Notes under the pieces: generated by a model | What the model was told of the DNA's origin: nothing | The model's database searches: none | Seen by the model: the letters and a program-made list of their open reading frames with translations, nothing else | Translations under genes and position numbers: made by a program | Assembly (NCBI RefSeq): GCF_004139715.1 | Contig: NZ_CP035544.1 | Span: 1,240,001-1,304,000 of the forward strand | Reading direction: 5' to 3' | DNA from: Muriicola soli | GTDB taxonomy: Bacteria; Bacteroidota; Bacteroidia; Flavobacteriales; Flavobacteriaceae | DNA: 64,000 bases | Shown: positions 18,646 through 28,015 of the stretch, one piece after another | Layout of the letters: every line of letters starts with the position of its first letter | Position numbering within the stretch: the first letter of the stretch is position 1

Positions 18646-20181
18646 ATGCTTACAAAGGTCTATGGGAGTGCTGTATTCGGGATAGAGGCCACTACCGTAG
18701 TGGTTGAAGTCAATATAGACAAAGGAATCGGCTATCATTTGGTGGGTTTGCCGGATAATGCGATCAAAGAAAGTAATTTCAGGATCGCCGCAGCACTACT
18801 CAATAATGGCTATAAGGTACCCGGAAAGAAAATTACGATAAATATGGCACCGGCTGATCTCAGGAAAGAGGGTTCGGCTTACGATCTTCCCATTGCCCTG
18901 GGCATCCTGGCCGCTTCAGGACAGATCAAGTCAGATCTCCTGGAACACTATCTCATTATGGGGGAATTATCCCTTGATGGAGGCCTTCAAGCTGTTAAAG
19001 GGGCACTTCCCATTGCTTTAAATGCGAGGGATCAAGGGTTCAAGGGCTTGATCATGCCCAAAGAGAACGCCAAGGAAGCCGCCATTGTGAAAGAACTGGA
19101 AGTATACGGGGTAGACGAGCTGATTAAAGTGATCCATTTTTTTGACAAAGATGTACCGCTTGAGCGATTTCATGTTGATCCCGATTCGTTGTTTGATGAA
19201 AATCAATTCCATTCGGATAACGACTTCGCCGATGTTAAAGGACAGGAGAGTATTAAGCGGTGTATGGAGATTGCAGCCGCAGGAGGACATAACATTATTA
19301 TGATAGGTCCACCCGGTGCAGGAAAAACGATGCTGGCCAAACGTTTGCCGTCCATTTTGCCCCCAATGACCTTGAATGAAGCCCTTGAAACCACGAAAAT
19401 CCATTCCGTGGTAGGCAAGTTGGCGAGCACAGGTTTGATTCATCAAAGGCCTTTCCGTAGCCCTCACCATACCATTAGCGACGTCGCTTTAGTCGGAGGT
19501 GGAAGCTATCCACAGCCTGGGGAGATCTCCCTCTCGCATAATGGAGTACTTTTCCTGGACGAATTACCTGAATTTAAGCGAAGTGTCCTTGAAGTGCTCA
19601 GACAGCCTTTGGAAGACAGAGAGGTTACGATTTCCAGAGCCAGATTTACTATTACTTATCCGAGTAGTTTTATGTTGGTAGCCAGTATGAATCCGAGTCC
19701 GTCAGGATATTTCCATGACCCTGACAATCTGATGAACTCCTCCGCTTCGGAGATTCAGAGATATCTGAGTAGAATTTCCGGCCCTTTGTTAGATAGGATA
19801 GACATACATATTGAAGTTACGCCGGTACCCTTTGAAAAACTTTCAGAAGAAAGAAAAGGAGAAGGAAGTGCTGCTATTCGCAAAAGAGTTGTAGCGGCAA
19901 GGGAGATCCAGACCGGGAGATTTTGTGAAGAATCCACTATTCACTACAATGCCCAAATGAACACCAAGCAGATCAGGAAGTATTGCGATCTGGAATCGCA
20001 TGCCCTCAAAATGCTGCAACAGGCTATGGAACGATTAAAGCTATCTGCCCGAGCCTATGATCGAATCCTGAAAGTAAGTCGCACCATTGCGGACCTGGCT
20101 CAGGAAGAAAATATAAGTTCTGAACATATTCTCGAAGCGATACAATATCGCAGTCTGGATCGGGAAGGCTGGTTGGGGTAG
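18646..20181 (+). CDS. comM: ComM/YifB family Mg-chelatase-like AAA+ ATPase
   Basis: 511-residue hexameric helicase. The N-terminal Lon-protease-like domain (about 1-170) opens [22 protein letters not shown]. The AAA+ module has Walker [11 protein letters not shown] (about residue 221), LFLDELPEF as Walker B and [10 protein letters not shown] as sensor region; a C-terminal Mg-chelatase domain holds [16 protein letters not shown]. In naturally competent bacteria ComM drives branch migration of integrating DNA, but the gene is widespread in non-competent species. An unusually clear AAGGAG ribosome-binding site precedes the ATG, which is rare in this phylum. The usual zinc-type cysteines of some homologues were not seen in [12 protein letters not shown]. 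Confidence 0.93.
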   Translation: MLTKVYGSAVFGIEATTVVVEVNIDKGIGYHLVGLPDNAIKESNFRIAAALLNNGYKVPGKKITINMAPADLRKEGSAYDLPIALGILAASGQIKSDLLEHYLIMGELSLDGGLQAVKGALPIALNARDQGFKGLIMPKENAKEAAIVKELEVYGVDELIKVIHFFDKDVPLERFHVDPDSLFDENQFHSDNDFADVKGQESIKRCMEIAAAGGHNIIMIGPPGAGKTMLAKRLPSILPPMTLNEALETTKIHSVVGKLASTGLIHQRPFRSPHHTISDVALVGGGSYPQPGEISLSHNGVLFLDELPEFKRSVLEVLRQPLEDREVTISRARFTITYPSSFMLVASMNPSPSGYFHDPDNLMNSSASEIQRYLSRISGPLLDRIDIHIEVTPVPFEKLSEERKGEGSAAIRKRVVAAREIQTGRFCEESTIHYNAQMNTKQIRKYCDLESHALKMLQQAMERLKLSARAYDRILKVSRTIADLAQEENISSEHILEAIQYRSLDREGWLG

Positions 20182-20259
20182 TGGAAATGCATTGACGAAG
20201 TACAAGGCACGAAAGTCGAATTAAAAGGGTTTAGAATAGACTGTATGATCTTAATTTAA

Positions 20260-20358
20260 GAACAAAAAGTTGCTTATAATGTTTGGGGTGATCCCGTTAA
20301 TGTGGCCTCTGGGATGGAAACCAATAGTAAAGGTAGATGGCATATATTATCATGGTGA
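20260..20358 (+). pseudogene. Relic of a class III adenylate/guanylate cyclase catalytic domain
   Basis: In the frame starting at 20260 the translation begins EQKVAYNVWGDPVNVASGME and runs on through KGRWHI. This matches the class III cyclase signature (K-x-A-Y-D-[VI]-W-G-D-x-V-N-x-A-S-R-M-E) residue by residue apart from a few changes. The frame has a stop (TAA) directly before it and a TGA at 20356, and the surrounding sequence holds no start or domain of useful size. The relic lacks the metal-binding half of the domain. It is best read as the remains of a decayed cyclase gene located just behind comM. Confidence 0.65.
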
Positions 20359-20716
20359 AATGGACACTTCCCAAATAGTCTTTTTTCATTACATTAGTCA
20401 AAACTGCTTTAAATTGCTTAAATCCCATCTTTGCAAAGACCAATAGACTCCTTTTAATTTAGTGCTCTGAGAAATAAAACGTCAGCAATCTTAAAGCTCA
20501 TGCGAACATATTGCCAGTGCTATTCAAATCATAGTTTTTTCAAGCCCAAAGAACCAATCAATAAATATGTTACTAAAGCCTACGGATATTCAGAAATCTG
20601 CTTATAAGGTCTTCAATATTTTAATTGTAACAGATAATATTTCAGCTAAAATTGGGTTATTAAATGACAATCCCTATTTTTAAGACTTATCCCTTGTGTT
20701 GAAGATTAAACCCTCC
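20359..20716. other. Gene-poor spacer
   Basis: No recognisable gene. The only open stretch of note is a 38-codon frame (20567-20683, plus) with no family match that I can recognise. The sequence is AT-rich and may be further decay of the cyclase gene that left the relic at 20260-20358. Confidence 0.4.
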
Positions 20717-22006
20717 ATGTATCGAATCAAAATCACAATTGGCATTGCTGTAGTGATTTTTGTGCTTATGAGCCTAACTTCGGGCTTTGACAAGCCCGCT
20801 ACGAATACGACTTCCTTTAAACCAGTGGCGTCGATTGAACACAAAAGCACAAGCATAGATCCCATGCTTGTTATGGAGTATAAGTGGCAGAAGGAGGAAT
20901 TGCGAAAGGCAGTCACCGAATACTTTGAAAAAGCACTTGCATCAGGAAGAATCATAGGAGCCGGAGTAAGCATAGTCATGGGCGACTCTACAGTAATTTC
21001 TGAAGGTTTTGGTAAAAGAAGTATTAAAACCGACAAAAAGGTTGACGCACATACAGTTTTTAGGCTTGGTTCTCTATCAAAAGGTTTTACCGGCCTGCTG
21101 GCAGCCCATGTGATTGATGAGGGAAAAATAGAACGGGAAGCTAAGGTCGCAGATTATCTACCTAACTTTAAGTTAGGGGATAAGCAGAATACCTCTAGGA
21201 TTACATTTGCCAACCTTCTGTCTCATTCTACAGGGGCACCATATCACAGTTATACCAATTTGGTCGAAGCCGGATTACCCTTGTTAAAAATTGCCGAACA
21301 ATTTAGGGTAGTACAGCCTATTAGTGCTCCGGGTGAAATTTATAGCTACCAGAACGCCCTCTTCGCATTGTCGGGTGAGATTATTTACAAGGCAACAGGA
21401 GAGGAGATCAGAGAAGCCCTGCAAGCCCGGTTTTTTAACCCCCTCCAAATGTGCACGGTCAATATGGACTATGAATCACTACAGGATAACATAAATGTTG
21501 CTATACCCCACTCCAAATGGCGTAGGACATGGAGGGCCAAAAAGCTAAACGACCATTATTATAATGCGGTTGCGGCAGGTGGAATAAACGCCAGTAGCCT
21601 GGATATGGCAAAGTGGATGAAATTACTCCTGGGACGCCATCCGGAGATCATGAAAAAGAATGCGATCGAAAAGGCATTTAAACCCGTAGTGGAAATAAAA
21701 GGCAGAAGTAAATACTATCAGCGCTGGCCGGGCCATAAATCTTCTCATTATGGATTTGGCTGGAGAATTCACAAGTATCAGGAGAACCAGGGCGAAAGTG
21801 AAAAAACGATCTGGCACCACGGGGGCAGTGTTAATGGTTTCAGGAATGAAATAGCTGTTTATCCCGATGATGATCTGGGAATATGTGTGTTGTTGAACAG
21901 TCATTCGAGGATTGCAAGTACAGTCATTCCGGATTTGCATCGAATCATAGCGCAGGTGCGACAAAGTACGCCTTCAGAAATGGCCTCTAACTACTTCTCT
22001 GAATAA
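20717..22006 (+). CDS. Serine hydrolase, beta-lactamase/penicillin-binding protein fold
   Basis: About 429 residues. A signal/anchor segment (residues 2-22) is followed by the class C beta-lactamase-like domain. The SxxK nucleophile is SLSK in RLGSLSKGFTG (about residue 117), the YxN motif is YQN in YSYQNALFALSG, and HHGGSVNGF is the third motif (KTG equivalent). Family members include DD-peptidases, esterases and D-aminopeptidases; no strong pointer to one was seen. Start ATG 20717 begins the signal segment. It stands alone, convergent with the class V aminotransferase. Confidence 0.88.
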   Translation: MYRIKITIGIAVVIFVLMSLTSGFDKPATNTTSFKPVASIEHKSTSIDPMLVMEYKWQKEELRKAVTEYFEKALASGRIIGAGVSIVMGDSTVISEGFGKRSIKTDKKVDAHTVFRLGSLSKGFTGLLAAHVIDEGKIEREAKVADYLPNFKLGDKQNTSRITFANLLSHSTGAPYHSYTNLVEAGLPLLKIAEQFRVVQPISAPGEIYSYQNALFALSGEIIYKATGEEIREALQARFFNPLQMCTVNMDYESLQDNINVAIPHSKWRRTWRAKKLNDHYYNAVAAGGINASSLDMAKWMKLLLGRHPEIMKKNAIEKAFKPVVEIKGRSKYYQRWPGHKSSHYGFGWRIHKYQENQGESEKTIWHHGGSVNGFRNEIAVYPDDDLGICVLLNSHSRIASTVIPDLHRIIAQVRQSTPSEMASNYFSE

Positions 22007-22044
22007 GATCTACTTACACTTCCTGTACAATTTATCTCCTAAGT

Positions 22045-23274
22045 CTATTTCAGTGCCACTTCCAGACCATTTATCAATTGCTCAATTTCACTTAGTAGTG
22101 TATAATGCAGAAATGAGATCCTAATCACACCGGGAGGTCTTTGGACCTTCATATCCATTAAAGGACGAACAGCATAGAAATCCCCTTTCCCCAGCATCAA
22201 CTTTTGCTCCGTAAGGGAATTATAGACCTGGTGGAGGTCCTTTTTCAAGGGAAGTAGCGAAACAGTAGGAGCCCTGTCTTTCAACAAATCAGGACCTATG
22301 ACCCTAATGTCTTTTCTCGACCTTAAAAAGTCTAAAAGAGGAGAAAGTAGCTGCTCTTCATGTTTTTTAAAGAGGGTAGTTAAAGCTTTGTTTCGTTCTG
22401 TTGGAGTGATTTCATCATTAAAATGATGCTTGTAGACCTCATCGAAATAATCCAGTATCCCACTCACAGAAGCAATCTGTGCGTGATCAGGTCCGGCCGG
22501 AGTGATCATATTCCTGCTGATTCCCTCTTTAAAAAAATGGGATTGATTCTCCATCTTTTCGATCAATTTCTGCCGCACGTACATCAGCCCTAAATGAGGA
22601 CCGAAAGTTTTATAAAGTGAAAACATATAAATATCGGCTCCGAGTGTTTGCAAATCAGGGAAACCATGTGGAGCGGCTGCCACACCATCTACTACACTGA
22701 CGGCACCTGCCGATTTAATTGTATTGCAGATTTCCTTAACAGGATTAAAATAGCCTATTACATTAGAGCAGTGAGGAAAGGCCACCATCCTTGTCCGGGA
22801 TGATAATAAAGCCTCCAAATCATGAAGGCTAAGCATTCCCGTTTCCCTGTTTACATGCCATTCTTTAACATTTATCCCACGCTCACTGAGCCTTCGCCAC
22901 GCACCTGAATTGGCTTCGTGATCCTGACAGGAAACAACTATTTCATCTCCGTCATTCCACATGTGCCGCATAGCATTTGCCAAAACATATACATTTTGGG
23001 TTGTCGACGGTCCGAAATGGATTTCGGCCGAACTAACATTCAGGTATTCTGCCATTCTATCGTAAGACTCATCCATCATTTCTCCTGCCTTTTGTGAAGC
23101 GGGATACGGATAATAGGGTTGAACCTTGTTTTTCGAATAAAAGCTCATGAGTTTATCTAAAAACTGCTTGCAGGGATACGAACCTCCGGCATTCTCAAAA
23201 AAAGCCCAGCCATCTAATTCAGGCTCTGAAAATGCAGGGAATTGTTTTCGGATAAAAGCGATGTCGATTTCCAT
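22045..23274 (-). CDS. Cysteine-desulfurase-like class V aminotransferase
   Basis: 409-residue PLP enzyme. Features are FFENAGGSYPCKQFLDKL at the N-terminus, FGPSTTQNVYVLANAM, SCQDHEANSGAWRRL, VDGVAAAPHGFPDLQTLG, and the PLP lysine in MFSLYKTFGPHLG (about residue 221). This is the cysteine-desulfurase-like subgroup, whose members are often not true IscS/SufS enzymes. No iron-sulfur genes lie nearby. It is divergent from the DUF2721 gene. Substrate unknown. Confidence 0.87.
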   Translation of the reverse strand: MEIDIAFIRKQFPAFSEPELDGWAFFENAGGSYPCKQFLDKLMSFYSKNKVQPYYPYPASQKAGEMMDESYDRMAEYLNVSSAEIHFGPSTTQNVYVLANAMRHMWNDGDEIVVSCQDHEANSGAWRRLSERGINVKEWHVNRETGMLSLHDLEALLSSRTRMVAFPHCSNVIGYFNPVKEICNTIKSAGAVSVVDGVAAAPHGFPDLQTLGADIYMFSLYKTFGPHLGLMYVRQKLIEKMENQSHFFKEGISRNMITPAGPDHAQIASVSGILDYFDEVYKHHFNDEITPTERNKALTTLFKKHEEQLLSPLLDFLRSRKDIRVIGPDLLKDRAPTVSLLPLKKDLHQVYNSLTEQKLMLGKGDFYAVRPLMDMKVQRPPGVIRISFLHYTLLSEIEQLINGLEVALK

Positions 23275-23397
23275 ATCAATGGATTATAGTTCTTATCCCA
23301 AGGTACAGAATTCTTTCAATTATCCTCTCAAAGGATCCTGGTCCTTGCTACTAAATCAATCCTTAAAAAGGACTATCTGCCCATCTGTGCACAAAAG

Positions 23398-23430
23398 TTG
23401 ATACTCGCAAAACTGAAAAGAGTATTTTTG
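23398..23430 (+). promoter_or_regulatory. Promoter of the DUF2721 gene
   Basis: TTG at 23398-23400 and TATTTTTG at 23423-23430, separated by 22 bases, match the Bacteroidota -33/-7 arrangement. The ATG follows at 23450. The -7 box overlaps the left arm of a perfect inverted repeat: AGTATTTT (23421-23428) and AAAATACT (23441-23448). Confidence 0.6.
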
Positions 23431-23449
23431 CCTTTTATTTAAAATACTC

Positions 23450-23854
23450 ATGGAACAACTCACCCTGACTACCCCTGCTCTGTTATTCTCAGCCATATCG
23501 CTTATTATGCTGGCATATACGAATCGTTTTTTAGCATATGCAGCCGTCATCAGGAATCTGCACGATATTTATCTTCAGAAAAAGGACGATTCATTAATCG
23601 ATCAAATCCGGAATTTAAAACTGCGACTCAATCTCACCCGTTGGATGCAGATCTTTGGAATTACAAGTCTATTGCTTTGCGTCCTTACCATGTTTTTGAT
23701 CTACATTGAGCAGCATCTTCTGGCCATTTGGATCTTTGGCATAGCTCTAATTCTTCTGATTATCTCCCTAGGATTATTAATCAGGGAGATCCAGATTTCT
23801 ACTCATGCCCTTGGCCTTCATTTAAAAGACATTGAGGACCACTTGAATACCTAA
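23450..23854 (+). CDS. DUF2721 family membrane protein
   Basis: 134 residues with three hydrophobic segments: about 8-33 (TPALLFSAISLIMLAYTNRF), 66-90, and 93-112. A charged loop with DDSLIDQIRNLKLRL lies between the first two. The layout matches DUF2721, small inner-membrane proteins of unknown function. It has its own promoter with an overlapping inverted repeat. Confidence 0.75.
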   Translation: MEQLTLTTPALLFSAISLIMLAYTNRFLAYAAVIRNLHDIYLQKKDDSLIDQIRNLKLRLNLTRWMQIFGITSLLLCVLTMFLIYIEQHLLAIWIFGIALILLIISLGLLIREIQISTHALGLHLKDIEDHLNT

Positions 23855-23874
23855 GTGAGAAGTTAACTCTGCTT

Positions 23875-25140
23875 CTAAGAATCTGCTTTTTTCTTATAAA
23901 GCATATGGTAATACCAGGCTGCGGCAGAGCCAATAAAGGAGAAGGCAGCGAGCATCCAGAATACATGCTGATGTCCTGCAGCTCCAGGTGACTCATCGAG
24001 CAGATATCCCATGGCGGGCCCTGCAAAAATATCGGGAGTGTAACCGACAAGGGAAATGAGTCCGACCGCCGTACCGGTTAAAACCAATGGGATTTTGCCC
24101 CGCTGCATCACTGCAAAATACAGCGAACGAGAAGCATAAACCCCCACGGCAACAACTAGAATGGAAATAAAGAAGAGTGCAGTTGCCGAGGCATCGATGA
24201 TCCCGGTTGCAAACATCAGGGCCCCTGTAAATGAGATTATAAAACTGATAAGCAACCAATAGGTGGTTTGAGACCGATCGGCCAAAATCCCTATGGTCAC
24301 CCCTATAACAGGCCTGATATATAACAGAAAAGTTCCTACCTGGGCGGCCTCAACCTGGTTATAAAGCATAACATCACTGGCGTATAGGGATAAAACGTCG
24401 GTTATTTTGTAGCCTACATAGGCGCAGAGAATAATTACCATCAGCAGCCACACCGATGGCAGTTTTAGTACTTCCTTTACCTGTGATAAAGTGATACGTT
24501 CCAGAATAATTGATTTTTCAATCTTAGAATCGAGTTTCATAAAGAACCAAACCAGGAATCCAACGATCATCACAATTGCTGAAGAAGCCAGAATAACCAT
24601 TTTAAAGGCAACCCTGCTTTCCTCAATGGAGGCCACCGCCAGCCCAGAGGCTAGCGTTTGGGAGAAAATATAAACACCCAGGGTACCAAAAAGGGCGCCG
24701 ACCAGGCCCCTGCCACCATCGAGCAGGCCAAATGCCTTTCCTTGAGAAGTGTCTCCTCCCCAGACCCGTGTTGCTTTGATCATCGGGGCCCAGAACAAGA
24801 AGATTGTCGTAAAGCCCCAATAGCCATAGAGCACGTTTAGCGTATTAAATCCCGGAAATGTGGAATATACGATACCGCCAAGGGAGGTCATCCAAAGGGC
24901 AACGGCAATAAGTTTTCGCGGCGGATATTTATCTGCTAACGGTCCGCCAAAAAGATAGGACAATAGTGCTGCAAATCCGTAAACAGAAAAGCAAAGCCCT
25001 AATTCGACATTCGTAAGTTCAAAAGTTTCGAGCACCGTGGGCCTGAATACCCTGGAAAGGACAAAAGGAAGAATAAAAACTGATTCCCCTGCCAGGATAA
25101 GAAGAGCCAGAAAGTACCAAGGGGGGTTAGAAGATCGCAT
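23875..25140 (-). CDS. Major facilitator superfamily transporter
   Basis: 421 residues, twelve hydrophobic segments. The MFS loop 2-3 motif appears as FGGPLADKYPPRKLIAV (about residue 65), with a weaker repeat GILADRSQTTYW in the second half. The cytoplasmic link between helices 6 and 7 is short. Closest in feel to sugar-phosphate/organic-anion permeases, but the substrate cannot be assigned. It is convergent with the DUF2721 gene. Confidence 0.88.
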   Translation of the reverse strand: MRSSNPPWYFLALLILAGESVFILPFVLSRVFRPTVLETFELTNVELGLCFSVYGFAALLSYLFGGPLADKYPPRKLIAVALWMTSLGGIVYSTFPGFNTLNVLYGYWGFTTIFLFWAPMIKATRVWGGDTSQGKAFGLLDGGRGLVGALFGTLGVYIFSQTLASGLAVASIEESRVAFKMVILASSAIVMIVGFLVWFFMKLDSKIEKSIILERITLSQVKEVLKLPSVWLLMVIILCAYVGYKITDVLSLYASDVMLYNQVEAAQVGTFLLYIRPVIGVTIGILADRSQTTYWLLISFIISFTGALMFATGIIDASATALFFISILVVAVGVYASRSLYFAVMQRGKIPLVLTGTAVGLISLVGYTPDIFAGPAMGYLLDESPGAAGHQHVFWMLAAFSFIGSAAAWYYHMLYKKKADS

Positions 25141-25199
25141 CAGGTGCGGAAGATACTATTAATCCGAGAAATGCAAGAAAAGAAAAACTGGATTTGGAT

Positions 25200-25690
25200 T
25201 TATTCTTTTCGGTACACATCCCGGGTTTTGTGGTATTCGTCATAAAGCACCAGCTTCTTAGGACTGAGTTCCAGAATAGGAAAGATGAAAGGTTTGGAGG
25301 CTAGTGAGCCGTCGGTTTTAAAATTGAGAAAGTCTCCGGGGATTTTTCTTTCTTCGGCATTTATTGCATCGTCAATAAGAGTGATTCGTTTTTTATTCGG
25401 ACTCAAGAACCATTTACCCGTTCGCTTTGCTGTATTGGTCCCCGAATCTAGTGATACCGGGTCATAGGTAAAAGTACCGTCGGCAATTATTGTAAAGTAG
25501 AAAATTTTTGGATTCTTTTGTTCCTTTAATGCTTCTAATACTTGTTCACCTTTGTGAAAGCTTCCGGTATTGACCCATTGCCCGTAAAGATTTTTATGTT
25601 GACTTCCTGGGCTTGTGATTCATTCAAAAACAGACAGCAGGCAAAGAGAATTAACCCTAGTCGGAGTCCGAGAATAAATTTATTTGTCAC
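25200..25690 (-). CDS. Small exported lipocalin-like protein, frameshifted
   Basis: Visible only after repair. From GTG at 25690 the frame encodes a signal peptide (FILGLRLGLILFACCLFLNE) ending QAQEVNIK. The T5 run at 25591-25595 needs one more base to join the second frame, NLYGQWVNTGSFHKGEQ, which runs to a stop at 25200. The joined protein is about 163 residues. The G-x-W opening and alternating beta-rich sequence with TGKWFLSPNKKRITLID resemble lipocalin-like domains in Bacteroidota; that is a resemblance, not a firm assignment. The start is uncertain because no ATG is in frame. It may follow the DUF819 gene in one transcript. Confidence 0.55.
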
Positions 25691-25738
25691 CAGAATTAAA
25701 TACAAAGTTGTCTTGGGTATTGATTGATTTCCTTCTTA

Positions 25739-25757
25739 TAACGCAGTTTTAGCGTTA
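25739..25757. repeat. Short hairpin between DUF819 and lipocalin-like genes
   Basis: TAACGC (25739-25744) and GCGTTA (25752-25757) are perfect inverted 6-base arms around a 7-base loop, followed on the plus strand by TTTATT. Neighbouring genes run on the minus strand, where no T-run follows, so function as a terminator is doubtful. Confidence 0.3.
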
Positions 25758-25838
25758 TTTATTCCTGACGTAGTTATTTTACATGGCATCAGGGTAAAAA
25801 ATAAGGAGGCGTACAAATAGATTATAATTCTTTGATGA

Positions 25839-26971
25839 TTACAGAACATACACTACCAGGAAGCCCAGGTAGGTGCCCAGAGCGTTACCCAAGGTGCCAA
25901 CTAGTATGGCCGGAAGTATGAGTTCATTTCTTTCAAAGGTTTCAGCCAGGGCAATGGCAGTGGTTCCCCCTCCGATATTTGCCTGACTCACGATAGCGAT
26001 CATATCCCAATCCCGGTAAAGAAGCCCCCCTAAAATGATTAATAGTGCACCGTGTATAAGCACCGCCACAGAGGCAAATAGAAGGAGAGTGATCCCGATT
26101 TGCTGTAATTCCATAACTGAGCTGATCTCGCAATACGCCCCAATAACTGCAAGAAATAAAAAGACGAGATATAGTCCCAGGGTATGAGCACCGTGTAATT
26201 TATTGACAAAGGGAAGTTGTGCCAAAAGAATTCCTATCGTGGTGATAGTGAGAATAGAAGGGATCTTTGGGAATACATTGGAAAGCCCTTCGGAGAAAAA
26301 ATAGGCGGCAATTCCGAGGAAAACGAGCCACGTCAGAGAATGCATTGAAATTTTGTTCTTTTCAACAGTCTCCAGCGTCGATTTTGACACAGCAACTTTT
26401 TATCTTTCCATATACCCCTTAAGGCCACAGGTATGGAAAGGGTTACTATGATCCAAAGGGTGGTGATCACATTGTCTACGGCAATGGTTCCGGCATAGAG
26501 TATTCCTTTTTCCTGGAAATTGTACTCCAGGGCGATGGCATTAAAATTTATACTTCCCCCGGTATATGTGCCAGTGAGCATCCCGGCTATAGTAATACCG
26601 TCCGCTCCCAGAATACCCTGTGGTTGAAGCAGGAACCATGCGGCCAGAATACCAACAGTGGTTGTCAGGGATCCAAGCAGAAAAAGGACGATCATGGGTG
26701 CCCCGGCTTTTTTAATTGATGTAAGATTTACTCCTAACAGTAGATAGAAGATGGAAATAGGGGCAAGGTATGTAAAGATCGCATCGTAAAGGGGAATAGA
26801 ATTGGAGGCACTTGGGATAAGCCCCAAGTTAGCCAAAACTGCAGTAAAAACTATGACGATAAGTGCTGTACCTAACTTCTTCCCGAACCTGGTTTTAGCT
26901 GCGTAGGTGGCAGCGATGACCAGCAAACACAAAACACCCAAAACGTAAACGGGATTGTAGAGCAGACTCAT
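25839..26971 (-). CDS. DUF819 family membrane protein, frameshifted
   Basis: Polytopic membrane protein of about 377 residues after repair, with ten or more hydrophobic segments. The first part has GGSINFNAIALEYNFQEKG and the second has ANIGGGTTAIALAETFERNELILPAILVGTLGNALGTYLG, both typical of DUF819 (a YjcL-like putative transporter family). The T5 run at 26397-26401 needs one more base: KDKK then continues VAVSKSTLETVEKNK. As assembled it looks like two adjacent ORFs overlapping by about 58 bases, which is not a natural arrangement for this family. Substrate unknown. Confidence 0.82.
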
Positions 26972-27031
26972 GCCCTAAAGATATCAAAATATACCAGTCT
27001 GAAAGTTAACTCCTATTAAGTGGTGAAATCC

Positions 27032-27553
27032 TCAGAAGAGTTTATAAGCAGGAGGTGTAATCCCTTGTAATCGCAGATATATAGCGCATTGTCCTCTGTG
27101 GTGACCTACGTGCTCATTTGCCTTTTGGATCCATCCGAGGCGGGTTACATTATACGGGCCCCTAACTACAACTTCATCCAACTTAGTCGGATCCATGTTT
27201 TGGATGCCGCTTATGGCAAAGTCAAAACTTTCTCCTACAATCCTCATCACTTCTGATTTGGTATGGAAAGCTTCTTGTTGTTCTATGTTGATATCCCCGT
27301 AGATGGGAGCTTCTCCTGTCCCATTGGCAGCGAGACCAATAGTTCCCTGTGCCCCATGGAGCATCTGCGCGGCAAAAGAACGCACGCTTTCTGTGGGTTT
27401 AAAATCGAATTTGTCTTCGGGCATGGCCTCGATGTATTCCAATGACATCGCCTTACTTCGTTCAAAGTCGGCCACCAGACTTTCCAGGGTTTTATCTTGT
27501 GCTGAAATTGTAATTGTGGATAAACAAAAAATCAGGAGTAAAATATTTTTCAT
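27032..27553 (-). CDS. DinB-family protein, exported
   Basis: 173 residues. A signal peptide (about 1-18, ending ISAQ) precedes a four-helix DinB domain. The metal-site histidines are in MLHGAQGTIG and in ANEHVGHHRGQCAIYLRLQG, where the family has a three-histidine zinc site. DinB-like proteins are often thiol- or metal-dependent transferases, and in Bacteroidota many are exported; the function of this group is unknown. The C-terminus GITPPAYKLF is typical for the group. Confidence 0.85.
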   Translation of the reverse strand: MKNILLLIFCLSTITISAQDKTLESLVADFERSKAMSLEYIEAMPEDKFDFKPTESVRSFAAQMLHGAQGTIGLAANGTGEAPIYGDINIEQQEAFHTKSEVMRIVGESFDFAISGIQNMDPTKLDEVVVRGPYNVTRLGWIQKANEHVGHHRGQCAIYLRLQGITPPAYKLF

Positions 27554-27668
27554 GACATATCATTTTAAGGATTATACAATGTAAGGAATAATAGCCAAGT
27601 ACTTCACATACAAATTGTTAAGTTTTAGAAGAAATCAAACTAATAGGAAGCTCTCTTATAATTATATC

Positions 27669-27863
27669 CTAGACGCCGGTTTTGCCGTCCCCGTCAATAT
27701 CTTTCTGAAGATGGCTTTCCAGGGCTTGCAAGGTCTTTTTTAGAATCGTACGGGTCTTTTCCAGTTCCAGTTCCAGATTGGTTACCCGATCTTCAATACT
27801 CTCTGCTTTTTGCTTTTGTGCATCCAGTTCGTCCTGTTGCATTAAATCCCAAAATATTCCCAT
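27669..27863 (-). CDS. Small coiled-coil protein, function unknown
   Basis: 64 residues. It starts MGIFWDLMQQDELDAQKQKA and continues as a charged amphipathic helix (EDRVTNLELELEKTRTILKKTLQALESHL) with a 7-residue leucine/isoleucine spacing, so a coiled coil is likely. It ends DIDGDGKTGV, an EF-hand-like acidic loop. The 40-residue membrane ORF ends only 5 bases before its ATG, so the two form a tiny operon. No family recognised. Confidence 0.6.
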   Translation of the reverse strand: MGIFWDLMQQDELDAQKQKAESIEDRVTNLELELEKTRTILKKTLQALESHLQKDIDGDGKTGV

Positions 27864-27868
27864 AGTAT

Positions 27869-27991
27869 TTACTTTCTTTTGTTTGTTTCGTCTTTGTTTT
27901 TTCTCATGCTGATATAACGGGAGACCAGGCGGACGCCCAACCTCGCAAAGAGGATGATGGCAATGACCATCACAATATCGAATCCGTTCAT
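27869..27991 (-). CDS. 40-residue membrane protein, function unknown
   Basis: A 40-residue ORF. It has a hydrophobic helix FDIVMVIAIILFARLGVRL (residues 4-22) followed by a basic tail RYISMRKNKDETNKRK, so an N-out/C-in single-span protein is expected. It sits 5 bases upstream of the 64-residue coiled-coil gene, which supports it being real. No family recognised. Confidence 0.5.
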   Translation of the reverse strand: MNGFDIVMVIAIILFARLGVRLVSRYISMRKNKDETNKRK

Positions 27992-28015
27992 CCCAGGTAT
28001 TTCGGAAATTTGCAA

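Noticed and set aside
20567-20683. 38-codon frame in the gap before the serine hydrolase gene
   Set aside because: No recognisable family, no clear start signal; likely chance or decayed sequence.
25839-26971. Two overlapping genes for two DUF819 half-proteins
   Set aside because: Both halves fit one standard-length DUF819 protein once a single base is added; the second half has no good start of its own.
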